Source: Ornithobacterium rhinotracheale
GTDB taxonomy: Bacteria > Bacteroidota > Bacteroidia > Flavobacteriales > Weeksellaceae
Assembly: GCF_022832975.1 (NCBI RefSeq)
Contig: NZ_CP094846.1
Span: 1,461,501 to 1,525,500 of the forward strand
Reading direction: 5' to 3'
DNA length: 64,000 bases
Every line of letters begins with the position of its first letter. The stretch's first letter is position 1. Position numbers and translations under genes: made by a program. The notes below the pieces were generated by a model that ran no database searches, was not told the origin of the DNA, and saw nothing but the letters and a program-made list of their open reading frames with translations. Shown in pieces: positions 54,499 to 62,358 of this stretch.

Positions 54499-54792
54499 TT
54501 AAATAAAGTGTACATCTTTTAAATACTCTTCGCCCAAACTTTCGTTGATATGAGCTATGATTTTGGCTTTGCCATAACTAAATTCTGATTTAAACGCAGG
54601 AGAAGTCAATCGAACATATAAAACTTGATTTTTAACAAAAATCGTCTCGGTCATATTTTTCACAAAATCGCCCATTTGCGCGTGCCATGCATCGATAACT
54701 TGGCTCTCCTTCACTTGATTGCGGTAGCCATATTTATCTACAAAGTTGGAAAGTCCCTCTGCCAAACTCACTAAATTCTGTTTTTTCTTCAT
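54499..54792 (-). CDS. DUF721 family protein
   Basis: The 97-residue basic protein carries the DUF721 pattern (VIDAWHAQMGDFVKNMTET, LYVRLTSPAFKSEFSYGKA). In many bacteria it neighbours recF or dnaA, as here: it lies 11 bases after recF. Its role is unknown, but a link to DNA replication or nucleic acid binding is usually assumed. Confidence 0.85.
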   Translation of the reverse strand: MKKKQNLVSLAEGLSNFVDKYGYRNQVKESQVIDAWHAQMGDFVKNMTETIFVKNQVLYVRLTSPAFKSEFSYGKAKIIAHINESLGEEYLKDVHFI

Positions 54793-54803
54793 AAAAATTT
54801 AAA

Positions 54804-55880
54804 TTATAATTTAAACACTTTATGGTCGTCATTGATTTTGGCAATGATTGATTGAGTACGCTCAGGGTGCGTATCGGAAATGAAAATTTGCCCAAAATGT
54901 TCCTCGTTTACCAATTTTATCAATTGCTCCACACGCGACTCGTCTAATTTATCAAAAATATCGTCTAAAAGCAATATCGGCGTTACATTTTTTTGTTCTT
55001 TGATGCTTTCTAATTCAGCTAATTTCAAGGCAATTAAAAAAGATTTTTGCTGCCCTTGCGAACCGAATTTTTTGATTAAATGCCCTCGAATATTAAATTT
55101 CAAATCATCTTTGTGCACGCCCTGCGTGGTGTACTGCACCAATTTGTCTTTATTTAAAGATTCTTTTAAATAATTTTCAGCATTTTCTTCCAAATCAGAT
55201 TGATACACGATTTCCACCTCCTCTTTTTCTTGCGAAATAAAGGCGTAATATTTCTGAAACTTAGGTTGAAATGATGCTAAAAAGTCTTTTCTTTTTTCAA
55301 AAATATCTTTGCCCAATTTTAAAATTTCTTCGTCAAAAATCGAAAGTTGCACAGCATCAAAACTGCGATTGGCGGCAAAATATTTAAGCAAGGCATTGCG
55401 CTGAGAAAGCACCTTATTGTATCTCAATAAATTAGAAAAATACGCCGAATCTGATTGCGAAATGATGCGATCAACGAACTTTCGACGCACATCGCTACCC
55501 TCGGTAATCAAATCGCGATCGTAGGGCGAAATAATCACCACGGGAAACTCCCCCACATGGTCGGCAATGCGCTCGTAGGTTTTCTGGTTGCGTTTGGCAT
55601 TTTTCTTTTCGCCTTTTTTCACGCCACACTGCACCCATTCCTCTTTTTGATTTTTGAAAAACCAACCTTCCACAAAAAAGAAATCTTGCGAAATCCTAAT
55701 ATTTTGGGCATCGCTGGCATTGAAATAACTTTTAAAAAGGCTCAAATAATACACTGCATCGAGCAAATTGGTTTTGCCCACGCCATTGTTTCCCACAAAG
55801 GCATTAATCTTTGGGGAAAACTCCAATTCTTTCTCCTCGAAATTCTTGAAATTGATTAAGTGAATCTTTTTTAAATACAT
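54804..55880 (-). CDS. recF: DNA replication and repair protein RecF
   Basis: The 358-residue SMC-like ATPase has Walker A GNNGVGKTNLLDAVYYLS at residue 29, the signature FGSQGQQKSFLIALKLAEL and Walker B PILLLDDIFDKLDE. It loads RecA at gaps together with RecO and RecR. The gene starts a run with DUF721 and obg. Confidence 0.96.
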   Translation of the reverse strand: MYLKKIHLINFKNFEEKELEFSPKINAFVGNNGVGKTNLLDAVYYLSLFKSYFNASDAQNIRISQDFFFVEGWFFKNQKEEWVQCGVKKGEKKNAKRNQKTYERIADHVGEFPVVIISPYDRDLITEGSDVRRKFVDRIISQSDSAYFSNLLRYNKVLSQRNALLKYFAANRSFDAVQLSIFDEEILKLGKDIFEKRKDFLASFQPKFQKYYAFISQEKEEVEIVYQSDLEENAENYLKESLNKDKLVQYTTQGVHKDDLKFNIRGHLIKKFGSQGQQKSFLIALKLAELESIKEQKNVTPILLLDDIFDKLDESRVEQLIKLVNEEHFGQIFISDTHPERTQSIIAKINDDHKVFKL

Positions 55881-55885
55881 TTTTA

Positions 55886-55893
55886 CAAAGGTA
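55886..55893 (-). promoter_or_regulatory. -7 promoter element (TACCTTTG) of recF, leaderless arrangement
   Basis: An exact TAnnTTTG match on the minus strand; five bases (TAAAA) separate it from the recF ATG. Confidence 0.6.
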
Positions 55894-55986
55894 ATGTATT
55901 TCTTTTATTCGCTCTAATTTTAGTCAAAAATCGTTTTTGTTTTGGATTTTTAGACTGGATTTTATGGCTAAACTCGTGCGGTAGTC

Positions 55987-56007
55987 ATTCCGGACTCGAT
56001 TCGGAAT
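55987..56007. repeat. Small palindromic intergenic element
   Basis: ATTCCGGA and TTCGGAAT form an imperfect 8-bp stem with a 5-base loop inside TCATTCCGGACTCGATTCGG. Its GC content stands out from the AT-rich gap. It resembles the dispersed palindromes of other genomes, but only one copy occurs here. Confidence 0.4.
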
Positions 56008-56064
56008 CTATAAAATATGGATTTTAGTATTTTTTTTTGCGATAAAAATTATTATTTACAAAGG

Positions 56065-56517
56065 CTAATCAGCAGGAAAGAAAACAGAATTTGTAGAAGT
56101 TACGCATACCTTTTTTTCAGATGGGATATAGGATAAAACGACTACTTTATCTTGCCCATATGATTGAAATCCTTTTTCCTTCCAGTCTTTGTTAGCTACA
56201 TGATTTTTAGGTATTAAGTAAACGTCATAACTATATCTATTTAAAAGAATAATAGAGCCAGGAAACACTCTATAGTATTCATTATAGATTGGATATTTTT
56301 CTTTAATCAGTTTATCTAGTTTTTTGTTAAAATTTATTATTTCCGTTTTTTGAAAAGAATCTCCTTTAAAAGAATAAAAAACGCCCTCGCTAGAGCCTAT
56401 TTTTATGTAATTAACGACTGATTTTATCTCGTTGGGCGGTGTGTACACTTTTTGTTGAGCATTCAAGTGTATTGATACTAAAAATGAAAAGAGTAATGAA
56501 AAGTTTATTTTGAACAT
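56065..56517 (-). CDS. Hypothetical secreted protein
   Basis: The 150-residue protein has a signal peptide ending LNAQ and a soluble part with mixed strands (YDVYLIPKNHVANKDWKEKG). It has no family that I recognise. The upstream region is a decayed IS end, which begins 19 bases before the ATG, so the original promoter may have been replaced. Confidence 0.65.
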   Translation of the reverse strand: MFKINFSLLFSFLVSIHLNAQQKVYTPPNEIKSVVNYIKIGSSEGVFYSFKGDSFQKTEIINFNKKLDKLIKEKYPIYNEYYRVFPGSIILLNRYSYDVYLIPKNHVANKDWKEKGFQSYGQDKVVVLSYIPSEKKVCVTSTNSVFFPAD

Positions 56518-56536
56518 TTTAATAGGTTTTTAATTC

Positions 56537-56660
56537 ATCTTAAAACTAAGAAAACAAGTGAAAATAAATACTTTAAATCAACGAAAATTAAATTATTGTT
56601 TTTGACTTATTTAATTGTTTACTATATTAGCTACGGTAAACTTTTGTTTGACGACGTACA
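56537..56660 (+). mobile_element. Decayed 3' end of an IS related to copies A and B
   Basis: The 124 bases match the last part of the IS: the end of OrfB (from ATCTTAAAACTAAG to the stop) and the right inverted repeat ending GACGACGTACA at 56660. Several substitutions relative to the intact copies show it is an older or different copy. The OrfB remnant is not functional. Confidence 0.85.
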
Positions 56661-56739
56661 ATAAAAATGACGATAGCGTAAATCTCTTTAAATATTTAGG
56701 AGAAAAATTTAATGTAAAAACAAAAGTTATACTAAAAAA

Positions 56740-57171
56740 ATGGAGCGAATAATAAATAATACAGAAATCTACATATGGAATGATAATGGTCTAATTAACA
56801 CTGAAGAATTGAGTTTTTTTTGTGAAGAAATAAATAAGAAATCAATGTTTCAATTCAATATAGAAAAAAAGAGTTTAAGTACTTACTTTTATCTATCAAA
56901 AAAGAATAGTTTGAATATTGATTTTTACGATAATGGATATGTTTTTTTTGTAGAAGGAGAAATATTAAATTGTATTTTGTTTCTTTATGAATTCGATAGA
57001 TTCTTTAAACAAAGTCATGAATTTTATGTTAGTCCAATACAAAGATTAGATGAAAATACTAAATTTTTATTTGAAAGAGGAATGAAAATTAAGGAGATAG
57101 GAGAATTTTTGGATAAAATTTTTAGAAATAAAGATTATTCCCAATTATTAAAAGAAATATTATCAATTTAA
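56740..57171 (+). CDS. Hypothetical AT-rich orphan protein bracketed by IS ends
   Basis: The 143-residue protein is rich in Phe, Ile, Asn, Lys and Glu, and shows no signal peptide or membrane helix. Segments such as LNIDFYDNGYVFFVEGEILNC look like beta strands, and the C-terminus is helical. Its AT content is higher than that of its neighbours. It lies between two outward-facing IS right ends (56660 and 57196), so it was probably acquired or captured between IS insertions. The size and composition would fit an immunity protein, but there is no sequence evidence for that. Confidence 0.6.
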   Translation: MERIINNTEIYIWNDNGLINTEELSFFCEEINKKSMFQFNIEKKSLSTYFYLSKKNSLNIDFYDNGYVFFVEGEILNCILFLYEFDRFFKQSHEFYVSPIQRLDENTKFLFERGMKIKEIGEFLDKIFRNKDYSQLLKEILSI

Positions 57172-57195
57172 CCTTTAGAAAATTAAGAAATAAAG

Positions 57196-57240
57196 TGTAC
57201 GTCGTCAAACTAAAGTTTACCATAGCTAATTTAGCAAAAA
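57196..57240 (-). mobile_element. Decayed right end of a second IS remnant, opposite orientation
   Basis: The sequence begins TGTACGTCGTCAAACTAAAG, identical for the first 25 bases to the right inverted repeat of copies A and B in reverse orientation, and then diverges (GCTAATTTAGC). The 3' limit is approximate. The body of the element is lost. Confidence 0.8.
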
Positions 57241-57277
57241 ATCTAATTCAATTGAAAATCCCCGCAAACTTTATCCG

Positions 57278-57310
57278 CAAAAAAATCGCTCAGCCAAAAC
57301 GACTGAGCGA
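57278..57310 (-). terminator. Intrinsic terminator after fsa
   Basis: TCGCTCAG and CTGAGCGA form an 8-bp stem, followed on the minus strand by TTTTTTTGCGG, 28 bases past the fsa stop. Confidence 0.8.
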
Positions 57311-57338
57311 AGAGAAACCATAAAAATAATTAAAATGA

Positions 57339-57992
57339 TTAATTTCCTTTTTTATAATCGGCTAAAAATTGCGCCAATCCTTTGTCTGTCAATGGATGAT
57401 TAAGCAATGCCAAAATCGAGTTCAATGGCGAAGTCACTACATCTGCCCCAATAAGCGCACATTGATTGATGTGCATCGGGTTCCTAATCGATGCCGCAAG
57501 AATTTCTGTTTCAAAACCATAATTATCATAAATCGTGCGGATATCCGAAATCAATTGCATTCCGTCTTGCGAGATGTCATCTAAACGCCCCACAAATGGC
57601 GAAACATAAGTCGCCCCCGCTTTGGCTGCCAACAAGGCTTGTCCTGTGGAAAATACTAGTGTACAGTTAGTTCTAATTCCGTTATCGGCAAAATATTTTA
57701 TCGCTTTCACCCCGTCTTTAATCATCGGGATTTTTACTACAATTTGCTCGTGCAGGCTTGCTAGCTCTTCCCCTTCTTTCACCATGCCGTCAAAATCTGT
57801 GGCAATGACTTCGGCACTCACATCTCCCGTAACGAGTTCGCAAATCTTTTGATAATGCTTCAAAATATTTTCTTTCCCCGTAATTCCCTCTTTTGCCATG
57901 AGCGAAGGATTGGTCGTTACACCATCTAAAATACCCAAATCTTGCGCTTCTTGAATTTGGTCTAAATTGGCTGTGTCTATAAAAAATTTCAT
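57339..57992 (-). CDS. fsa: Fructose-6-phosphate aldolase / transaldolase-like
   Basis: The 217-residue TIM-barrel enzyme is of the short TalC/FSA group: [33 protein letters not shown], the Schiff-base lysine in [29 protein letters not shown] and [11 protein letters not shown]. Annotated members in Bacteroidota act as transaldolases of the pentose phosphate pathway, and the neighbour rpe (divergent) supports that role. Confidence 0.93.
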   Translation of the reverse strand: MKFFIDTANLDQIQEAQDLGILDGVTTNPSLMAKEGITGKENILKHYQKICELVTGDVSAEVIATDFDGMVKEGEELASLHEQIVVKIPMIKDGVKAIKYFADNGIRTNCTLVFSTGQALLAAKAGATYVSPFVGRLDDISQDGMQLISDIRTIYDNYGFETEILAASIRNPMHINQCALIGADVVTSPLNSILALLNHPLTDKGLAQFLADYKKGN

Positions 57993-58146
57993 ATCGTTTT
58001 AAATTTATTTTACAAGGTACAAATTTTTATTCAAATTTCATTGAAAACTATTCGTTTTTAATTTTTATTTAATATTTAAAAATCGCTTTAATTTTAAATT
58101 TAAAAGTTTAATTATTATCTTCGCCCAAGAATTAAATTTAAAAGTT

Positions 58147-58794
58147 ATGGCAATTGTAGCACCTTCTATGCTAGCGGCAGATTTTCTACATTTAGACAAA
58201 GACATTCAAATGGTAAATGAAAGCCCTGCCGAGTGGTTTCATCTTGATATTATGGACGGCGTTTTTGTGCCCAATATCTCTTACGGAATGCCTGTGATAG
58301 AAGCGATCCGCAAAGCGACCGACAAATTTCTAGATGTGCATTTAATGATTACCCAGCCCGAACGCTATACGCAGACTTTTAAAGCTTGCGGCGCCGATTT
58401 GCTAAGCGTGCATTACGAAGCTTGTCCGCACTTGCACCGAAACATTCAGCAGATTAAAAACGAAGGAATGAAAGCGGGTGTGGCGCTAAATCCGCATACG
58501 CCTGTGCATTTGCTTGGGGACATTATTCAAGATTTGGATTTAGTTTTGATTATGAGTGTGAACCCTGGCTTTGGCGGACAAAAGTTTATTGAAAATACTT
58601 ATAAAAAAGTAGCCGAAGTAAAAGATTTAATTCTACAAAAAAACGCTTCTGCCCTCATCGAAGTAGATGGTGGTGTGGATGCGAGCAATGCCAAAAAACT
58701 CACTGAATGTGGAGCCAATGTTTTGGTCGCAGGAAGTGCCGTTTTTAAAGCTGAAAATCCTTTAGCAATCATAGAAAAATTACAAAATGCCTAA
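58147..58794 (+). CDS. rpe: Ribulose-phosphate 3-epimerase
   Basis: The 215-residue TIM-barrel enzyme interconverts ribulose 5-phosphate and xylulose 5-phosphate. Motifs are APSMLAADFLHLD, WFHLDIMDGVFVPN, DVHLMI, MSVNPGFGGQKFI and LIEVDGGVDASN, covering all metal and catalytic residues. It is divergent from fsa and followed by an overlapping small gene (8 bases). Confidence 0.96.
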   Translation: MAIVAPSMLAADFLHLDKDIQMVNESPAEWFHLDIMDGVFVPNISYGMPVIEAIRKATDKFLDVHLMITQPERYTQTFKACGADLLSVHYEACPHLHRNIQQIKNEGMKAGVALNPHTPVHLLGDIIQDLDLVLIMSVNPGFGGQKFIENTYKKVAEVKDLILQKNASALIEVDGGVDASNAKKLTECGANVLVAGSAVFKAENPLAIIEKLQNA

Positions 58795-59140
58795 TCCTTC
58801 GCACGAAGCACTTGCTTGGGAAAAAGTGCTCGATTTTTTCAAAGAACATCTCACCGACGGCGAAACGCCCAATCTCGACACGATTCTATTTTTAATTGGC
58901 GTGCAGGAGCTAGGCATGGGACACCGCAGGTATAAAAAAGATGAAAAAGTGAATTTGATGCACATTGCCGTGTGCCGATTGCTTGAGCCTTATGGATACT
59001 ACCGATTTGAAGGCAAAGATGCCGATGGCTGGCCACATTTTGAAGTGCTTGAACAATTGCCCCAATTGAAAGCCAACGAGCAAACGCTTTTGATGAAAAA
59101 AGCGATTATTCAATATTTTGAAACCCAAGGATTGATTTAA
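58787..59140 (+). CDS. Conserved hypothetical protein
   Basis: The 117-residue soluble protein has EALAWEKVLDFFKEHL, ILFLIGVQELGMGHRRYKKDEK and a C-terminal helix. It looks like a small conserved Bacteroidota family of unknown role. The start codon is within the end of rpe, which implies translational coupling. It is followed by the convergent rnpB. Confidence 0.75.
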   Translation: MPNPSHEALAWEKVLDFFKEHLTDGETPNLDTILFLIGVQELGMGHRRYKKDEKVNLMHIAVCRLLEPYGYYRFEGKDADGWPHFEVLEQLPQLKANEQTLLMKKAIIQYFETQGLI

Positions 59141-59151
59141 TTCAAGAAAAA

Positions 59152-59474
59152 AAGTGAGCCTATAAGCCGGATTCTGTCATTTCTCTCACGAGAAACGCCT
59201 TGCCATTTATCTACATTTAGCATTACTGCTAAACTCTAGCTGCTTACCCCTTGGCATCGGACGAGCCGCCCTTATCAGCCAATATACATAGCATTGCACC
59301 ACGCAGAGTTTACCTGATTTCACTACAGCCGTACTGTACATTCTTTCTGCTGCACTAGTCCTCCTTGCCCTTCCGAAGAAAAACAAGTGGCGGGTGTTAC
59401 CCGCTGCGTCGCCCTATGGTGTCCGGACTTTCCTCGTACCCTCGCTCAGGCACGCGACAAGGCGGCTCACTTAA
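59152..59474 (-). ncRNA. rnpB: RNase P RNA, bacterial class A
   Basis: On the minus strand the RNA starts with AAGTGAGCCGCC and ends with GGCTCACTT, which pair as the P1 helix. Near the 5' end lies the hallmark GAGGAAAGTCCGGACACC followed by ATAGGGC, the P3-P4 region of class A RNase P RNA. The length of about 323 bases fits. It cleaves tRNA 5' leaders with the RnpA protein (not in the window). TATCTTTG ends five bases upstream of the RNA start. Confidence 0.95.
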
Positions 59475-59479
59475 GTTTG

Positions 59480-59487
59480 CAAAGATA
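59480..59487 (-). promoter_or_regulatory. -7 promoter element (TATCTTTG) of rnpB
   Basis: An exact match on the minus strand. The expected RNA 5' end lies about five bases beyond, which sets the distance from this element to +1 within the window. Confidence 0.7.
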
Positions 59488-59559
59488 GATTTTTTATAAT
59501 TGCTATAAAATTTTTGGTTAAAAATAAGTTTAAGTTTTCCGTTTAAATGCTGAAATAGA

Positions 59560-59595
59560 ATATAAAAAAATGCAAGAAATTAATTTCTTGCATTT
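59560..59595 (-). terminator. Intrinsic terminator after the secreted protein at 59612
   Basis: AAATGCAAGAAA pairs perfectly with TTTCTTGCATTT around TTAA, followed by a T-run on the minus strand. Confidence 0.85.
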
Positions 59596-59611
59596 TCTTA
59601 ATTGGTTATTG

Positions 59612-60319
59612 TTATTGATTATAATTTTCCCAGCCATTTTTAAGGTACTTTTCATTGGGACTAAACTCTGCCACGCCTATATCTAAATCACCGCTATTAG
59701 GGATTCTATAATCTCCAAAATTAGCAGGAATTTGTTTGTTTGTTTTGTAATCGGTAAAATGTCCTGTAAAATAATTATTATTAAAACTATCCGATACAAA
59801 GCCCACGCCATCATATATCAAATGATTATCATTAGTCAAAATATATTTTGATGTAAACTCCCCATCGAAAGAACCTGCGTTTTTCGCTTTTTTATCCATG
59901 TCTAAATGTACTTTGAATTTAGCCTTCCCCTTTATTCCATCAATAACAAAATTTTTGCTTTTCGGTTTTTTATAAACTTTTGATTCTACTAATTCAAAAG
60001 TCCCAGTAAAAGGAACAAAATTTCCGTTTCCGATTTTTGTATTTCCCGTAACATTATAAATATAAGGATTTTGGGAATCTTTTTTCACAGAAGTGAAATC
60101 CAATTGCCAGCGGGTGTAATCGTCGCCAACAGCTCCCAAAATAGCACCACGCTCTACTACTTTTTTATACCCTTCGTTATCTATGCCCTCAAAAGTTTTT
60201 GAACTAATCAAACTAGCGTAATCGACTGATTTTTCAGGGAAAATATTATTAAACAAATCATCTTGTGCAAATATTGTGTTTGACAAAATCACCGAGATCA
60301 TCAAAAATATTTTTTTCAT
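59612..60319 (-). CDS. Hypothetical secreted protein
   Basis: From ATG 60319 the protein has 235 residues and a signal peptide ending IFAQD. The rest is strand-rich (KSKNFVIDGIKGKAKFKVHL, GHFTDYKTNKQIPANFG) and looks like a lipocalin or transferrin-binding-like barrel, but without a recognised motif. The upstream extension to 60364 is unlikely, since the signal peptide begins at MKKIFLMI. It is a single gene. Confidence 0.65.
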   Translation of the reverse strand: MKKIFLMISVILSNTIFAQDDLFNNIFPEKSVDYASLISSKTFEGIDNEGYKKVVERGAILGAVGDDYTRWQLDFTSVKKDSQNPYIYNVTGNTKIGNGNFVPFTGTFELVESKVYKKPKSKNFVIDGIKGKAKFKVHLDMDKKAKNAGSFDGEFTSKYILTNDNHLIYDGVGFVSDSFNNNYFTGHFTDYKTNKQIPANFGDYRIPNSGDLDIGVAEFSPNEKYLKNGWENYNQ

Positions 60320-60460
60320 GGCTAAAATTTTAACATTTATTAGTTTAATAGATTTAATTCTCAAAATTTATACCAATGTAATTTTTAAACACAAAAAAGT
60401 AAATAATTTTCACAAAAAAATCATTTGGGAGATTAAATTTCAGATTATCAAGACTTTTAA

Positions 60461-61162
60461 TTACAAAAACGCCATAAGATTATCCACGCCTAGATTATCA
60501 TTTTTTATGAAACCTTCGCCTGCGTCTTTCCAGATGATGCGTCCCATGTCCTTGGCTCTGTATTCAATACTTTCGGTAAAGTTTTTGTTTGAAATCGCCG
60601 TTTCGGGCTCGGTAGAATTTGGGTCGTGAAATTGTGATTTATAAGCTAAGCAAGATTGAATTTTTTGGTCTAAAAACCCCGTAATATCCACAATAAAATC
60701 GGGTGTGAGCGGCTGCCACTGAATATAGCTAAAAATATGTTTTGGCCGCCATGGTTCCTGTCCTGTTTCAATTTTCTTTAATCCTGAAAGAAAAGCAGCA
60801 TTCTTCACCAATTCGTGTGCACGCGCATGGTCAATGTGGCGGTCGCTCGGTGCCGAAGTAATTACAATTTCTGGCTGATACTTACGAATGATTTCTATGA
60901 TTTTTAATTGATGTTCGGCATCGTTTACAAAGAATCCGTCTTTCATTTTTAAATTTTCTCTTGCCGAAATGCCTAAAATTTCGCCAGCTTTTTTGGCTTC
61001 TTTCATTCGGATTTCTCTACTTCCACGCGTTCCTAATTCTCCTTGTGTAAGGTCGAGAATGCCTATTTTATACCCTTGTTTTGCCATTTTGGCAAGTGTT
61101 CCGCCACAACCTAGTTCTACATCGTCTGGGTGCGGCCCGGTGGCTAATACATCTAATTTCAT
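60461..61162 (-). CDS. bshB1: Bacillithiol biosynthesis deacetylase BshB1
   Basis: The 233-residue zinc deacetylase of the PIG-L/LmbE group matches BshB1: ATGPHPDDVELGCGGTLAK (zinc His/Asp-Asp), DLTQGELGTRGSREIR, APSDRHIDHARAHEL (third zinc His) and AYKSQFHDPNS. It removes the acetyl group from GlcNAc-malate in the synthesis of the thiol bacillithiol. bshA and bshC are not in the window. The mgsA gene is its upstream neighbour, as in the mgsA-bshB1 operon of Bacillus subtilis. Confidence 0.93.
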   Translation of the reverse strand: MKLDVLATGPHPDDVELGCGGTLAKMAKQGYKIGILDLTQGELGTRGSREIRMKEAKKAGEILGISARENLKMKDGFFVNDAEHQLKIIEIIRKYQPEIVITSAPSDRHIDHARAHELVKNAAFLSGLKKIETGQEPWRPKHIFSYIQWQPLTPDFIVDITGFLDQKIQSCLAYKSQFHDPNSTEPETAISNKNFTESIEYRAKDMGRIIWKDAGEGFIKNDNLGVDNLMAFL

Positions 61163-61246
61163 AAAAATCGTGTTTTTTGATATTTTTTAATGTGGATTTT
61201 ATTCCTCAATTTTTAAGCCATAAAAATACATTTTTTAGTATTTTTC

Positions 61247-61280
61247 AACAAAAGAAAAACGCTCGAATGTGGGAGCGTTT
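61247..61280 (-). terminator. Intrinsic terminator after mgsA
   Basis: AAAACGCTC pairs with GAGCGTTT around a short loop, followed on the minus strand by TTTTTCTTTTG, 29 bases past mgsA. It would separate mgsA from bshB1. Confidence 0.75.
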
Positions 61281-61308
61281 AGTGAAATTTCGATTTTTTA
61301 ATATTTTT

Positions 61309-61761
61309 CTATACTTTACGGTTTAGATAATTACTATAGTCTGAAATTTCTGCCGTGTAATCGCTGTGCATATAAGAGGATTTTATCAAAAAATCGGCAG
61401 TGGCAGGGCAGCACGCCATCGGGATATTCCACACTACGCCTAATCTAAGGAGGGCTTTTACATCACTGTCGTGGGGCTGAGCTTCCATGGGGTCCCAAAA
61501 GAAAATCACCATATTTATTTCGCCTGCAGCAATCATGGCTCCTAATTGCTGATCGCCTCCAAGTGGCCCACTCATTACGCGGCTCACCTTTACGCCTAGT
61601 TTTTCTTCGAGCACTTTTCCCGTGGTTTGTGTAGCTACAAGATTGTGTCTTTTAAGCTCTTCTTCGTGGCGATCTACCCACTGCGCAAGCTCTTCTTTCT
61701 TGTGGTCGTGCGCTACGAGTGCTATCGTTTTTTTGACAGGGATTTCTCTTACTTTTTCCAT
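61309..61761 (-). CDS. mgsA: Methylglyoxal synthase
   Basis: The 150-residue enzyme converts dihydroxyacetone phosphate to methylglyoxal. IALVAHDHKKEELAQWVDRH, catalytic Asp in SGPLGGDQQLGAMIA and FFWDPMEAQPHDSDVKALLR are standard. The gene follows the truncated gene that ends at the IS, 8 bases after its stop, so its normal operon promoter may have been lost with the IS event and replaced by an IS-borne one. Confidence 0.95.
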   Translation of the reverse strand: MEKVREIPVKKTIALVAHDHKKEELAQWVDRHEEELKRHNLVATQTTGKVLEEKLGVKVSRVMSGPLGGDQQLGAMIAAGEINMVIFFWDPMEAQPHDSDVKALLRLGVVWNIPMACCPATADFLIKSSYMHSDYTAEISDYSNYLNRKV

Positions 61762-61769
61762 ATGAGAAT

Positions 61770-61896
61770 TTATTTTTTGTTAGGTTTTTCGTCTTCTTTT
61801 TTCAGCGTTTGGTCTTGAAACTTTTGTACTATTTCAAACATTTTTTGGCTGTCTTTTTTATTCTTTTCTAATTTTTTAATGAGCTTGGTGGTAGGA
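61770..61896 (-). pseudogene. C-terminal tail of a gene cut off by IS copy B
   Basis: A 41-codon open frame, from PTTKLIKKLEKNKKD to KEDEKPNKK and stop, runs out of the IS left end toward mgsA. It is lysine-rich, helical and ends 8 bases before mgsA, like a normal operon neighbour. The family cannot be told from the tail. The upstream part is absent; the gene on the other side of the IS is oriented the same way, but I cannot show that the two were one gene. Confidence 0.55.
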
Positions 61897-61987
61897 TGTA
61901 AATCGTCAGCAAAAAGTTTACCAGTTTAGGTTAAAAATAGTATAGTTAAAAAAAGAAAAAACTAACTTTACAAAAACCACTTAGAAC

Positions 61988-62338
61988 ATGGTAAAAAAAC
62001 AAACAAAAAGCGAAAAGCTTATTAAAGAAGTTCGCCGTAATACACGCCAAGTGTACAATGCAGAACAAAAGATTTTAATCGTCATGGAAGGCTTACGTGC
62101 AGAGCTCAGTGTAGCAGAGCTGTGCAGAAAATATGGCATCAGCGAAGCTACTTATTACAAATGGAGTAAAGAGTTCATTGAAGCAGGAAAGAAACGTCTT
62201 TCGGGTAACGAAACAAGAGAAGCTACCAGTGAGCAAGTCAAAGATTTACGCAGAGAAAATACCGTATTGAAGGAGTCTTTGGCCGATTTGGTTATTCGTT
62301 ATGACATTGTAAAAAAAAGCTTAAATCTGTTGGATTAA
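61988..62338 (+). CDS. IS3-family transposase OrfA, copy B
   Basis: The 116-residue HTH protein (AELCRKYGISEATYYKWS) is identical to that of copy A. Its 3' end carries the A8 run at 62311-62318, where a -1 slip gives an open path to OrfB. Confidence 0.92.
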   Translation: MVKKQTKSEKLIKEVRRNTRQVYNAEQKILIVMEGLRAELSVAELCRKYGISEATYYKWSKEFIEAGKKRLSGNETREATSEQVKDLRRENTVLKESLADLVIRYDIVKKSLNLLD

Positions 62339-62358
62339 CCCCTCAATTTAAAAAATAT

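Noticed and set aside
59152-59474. Possible CRISPR or tmRNA in the structured non-coding block
   Set aside because: The conserved AAAGTCCGGACACC segment and closing P1 helix identify RNase P RNA.
27588-61896. Completed inversion of the 34-kb segment between IS copies
   Set aside because: Swapped flanks do not give matching duplications and the truncated genes are co-directional in the present order; deletion explains it better.
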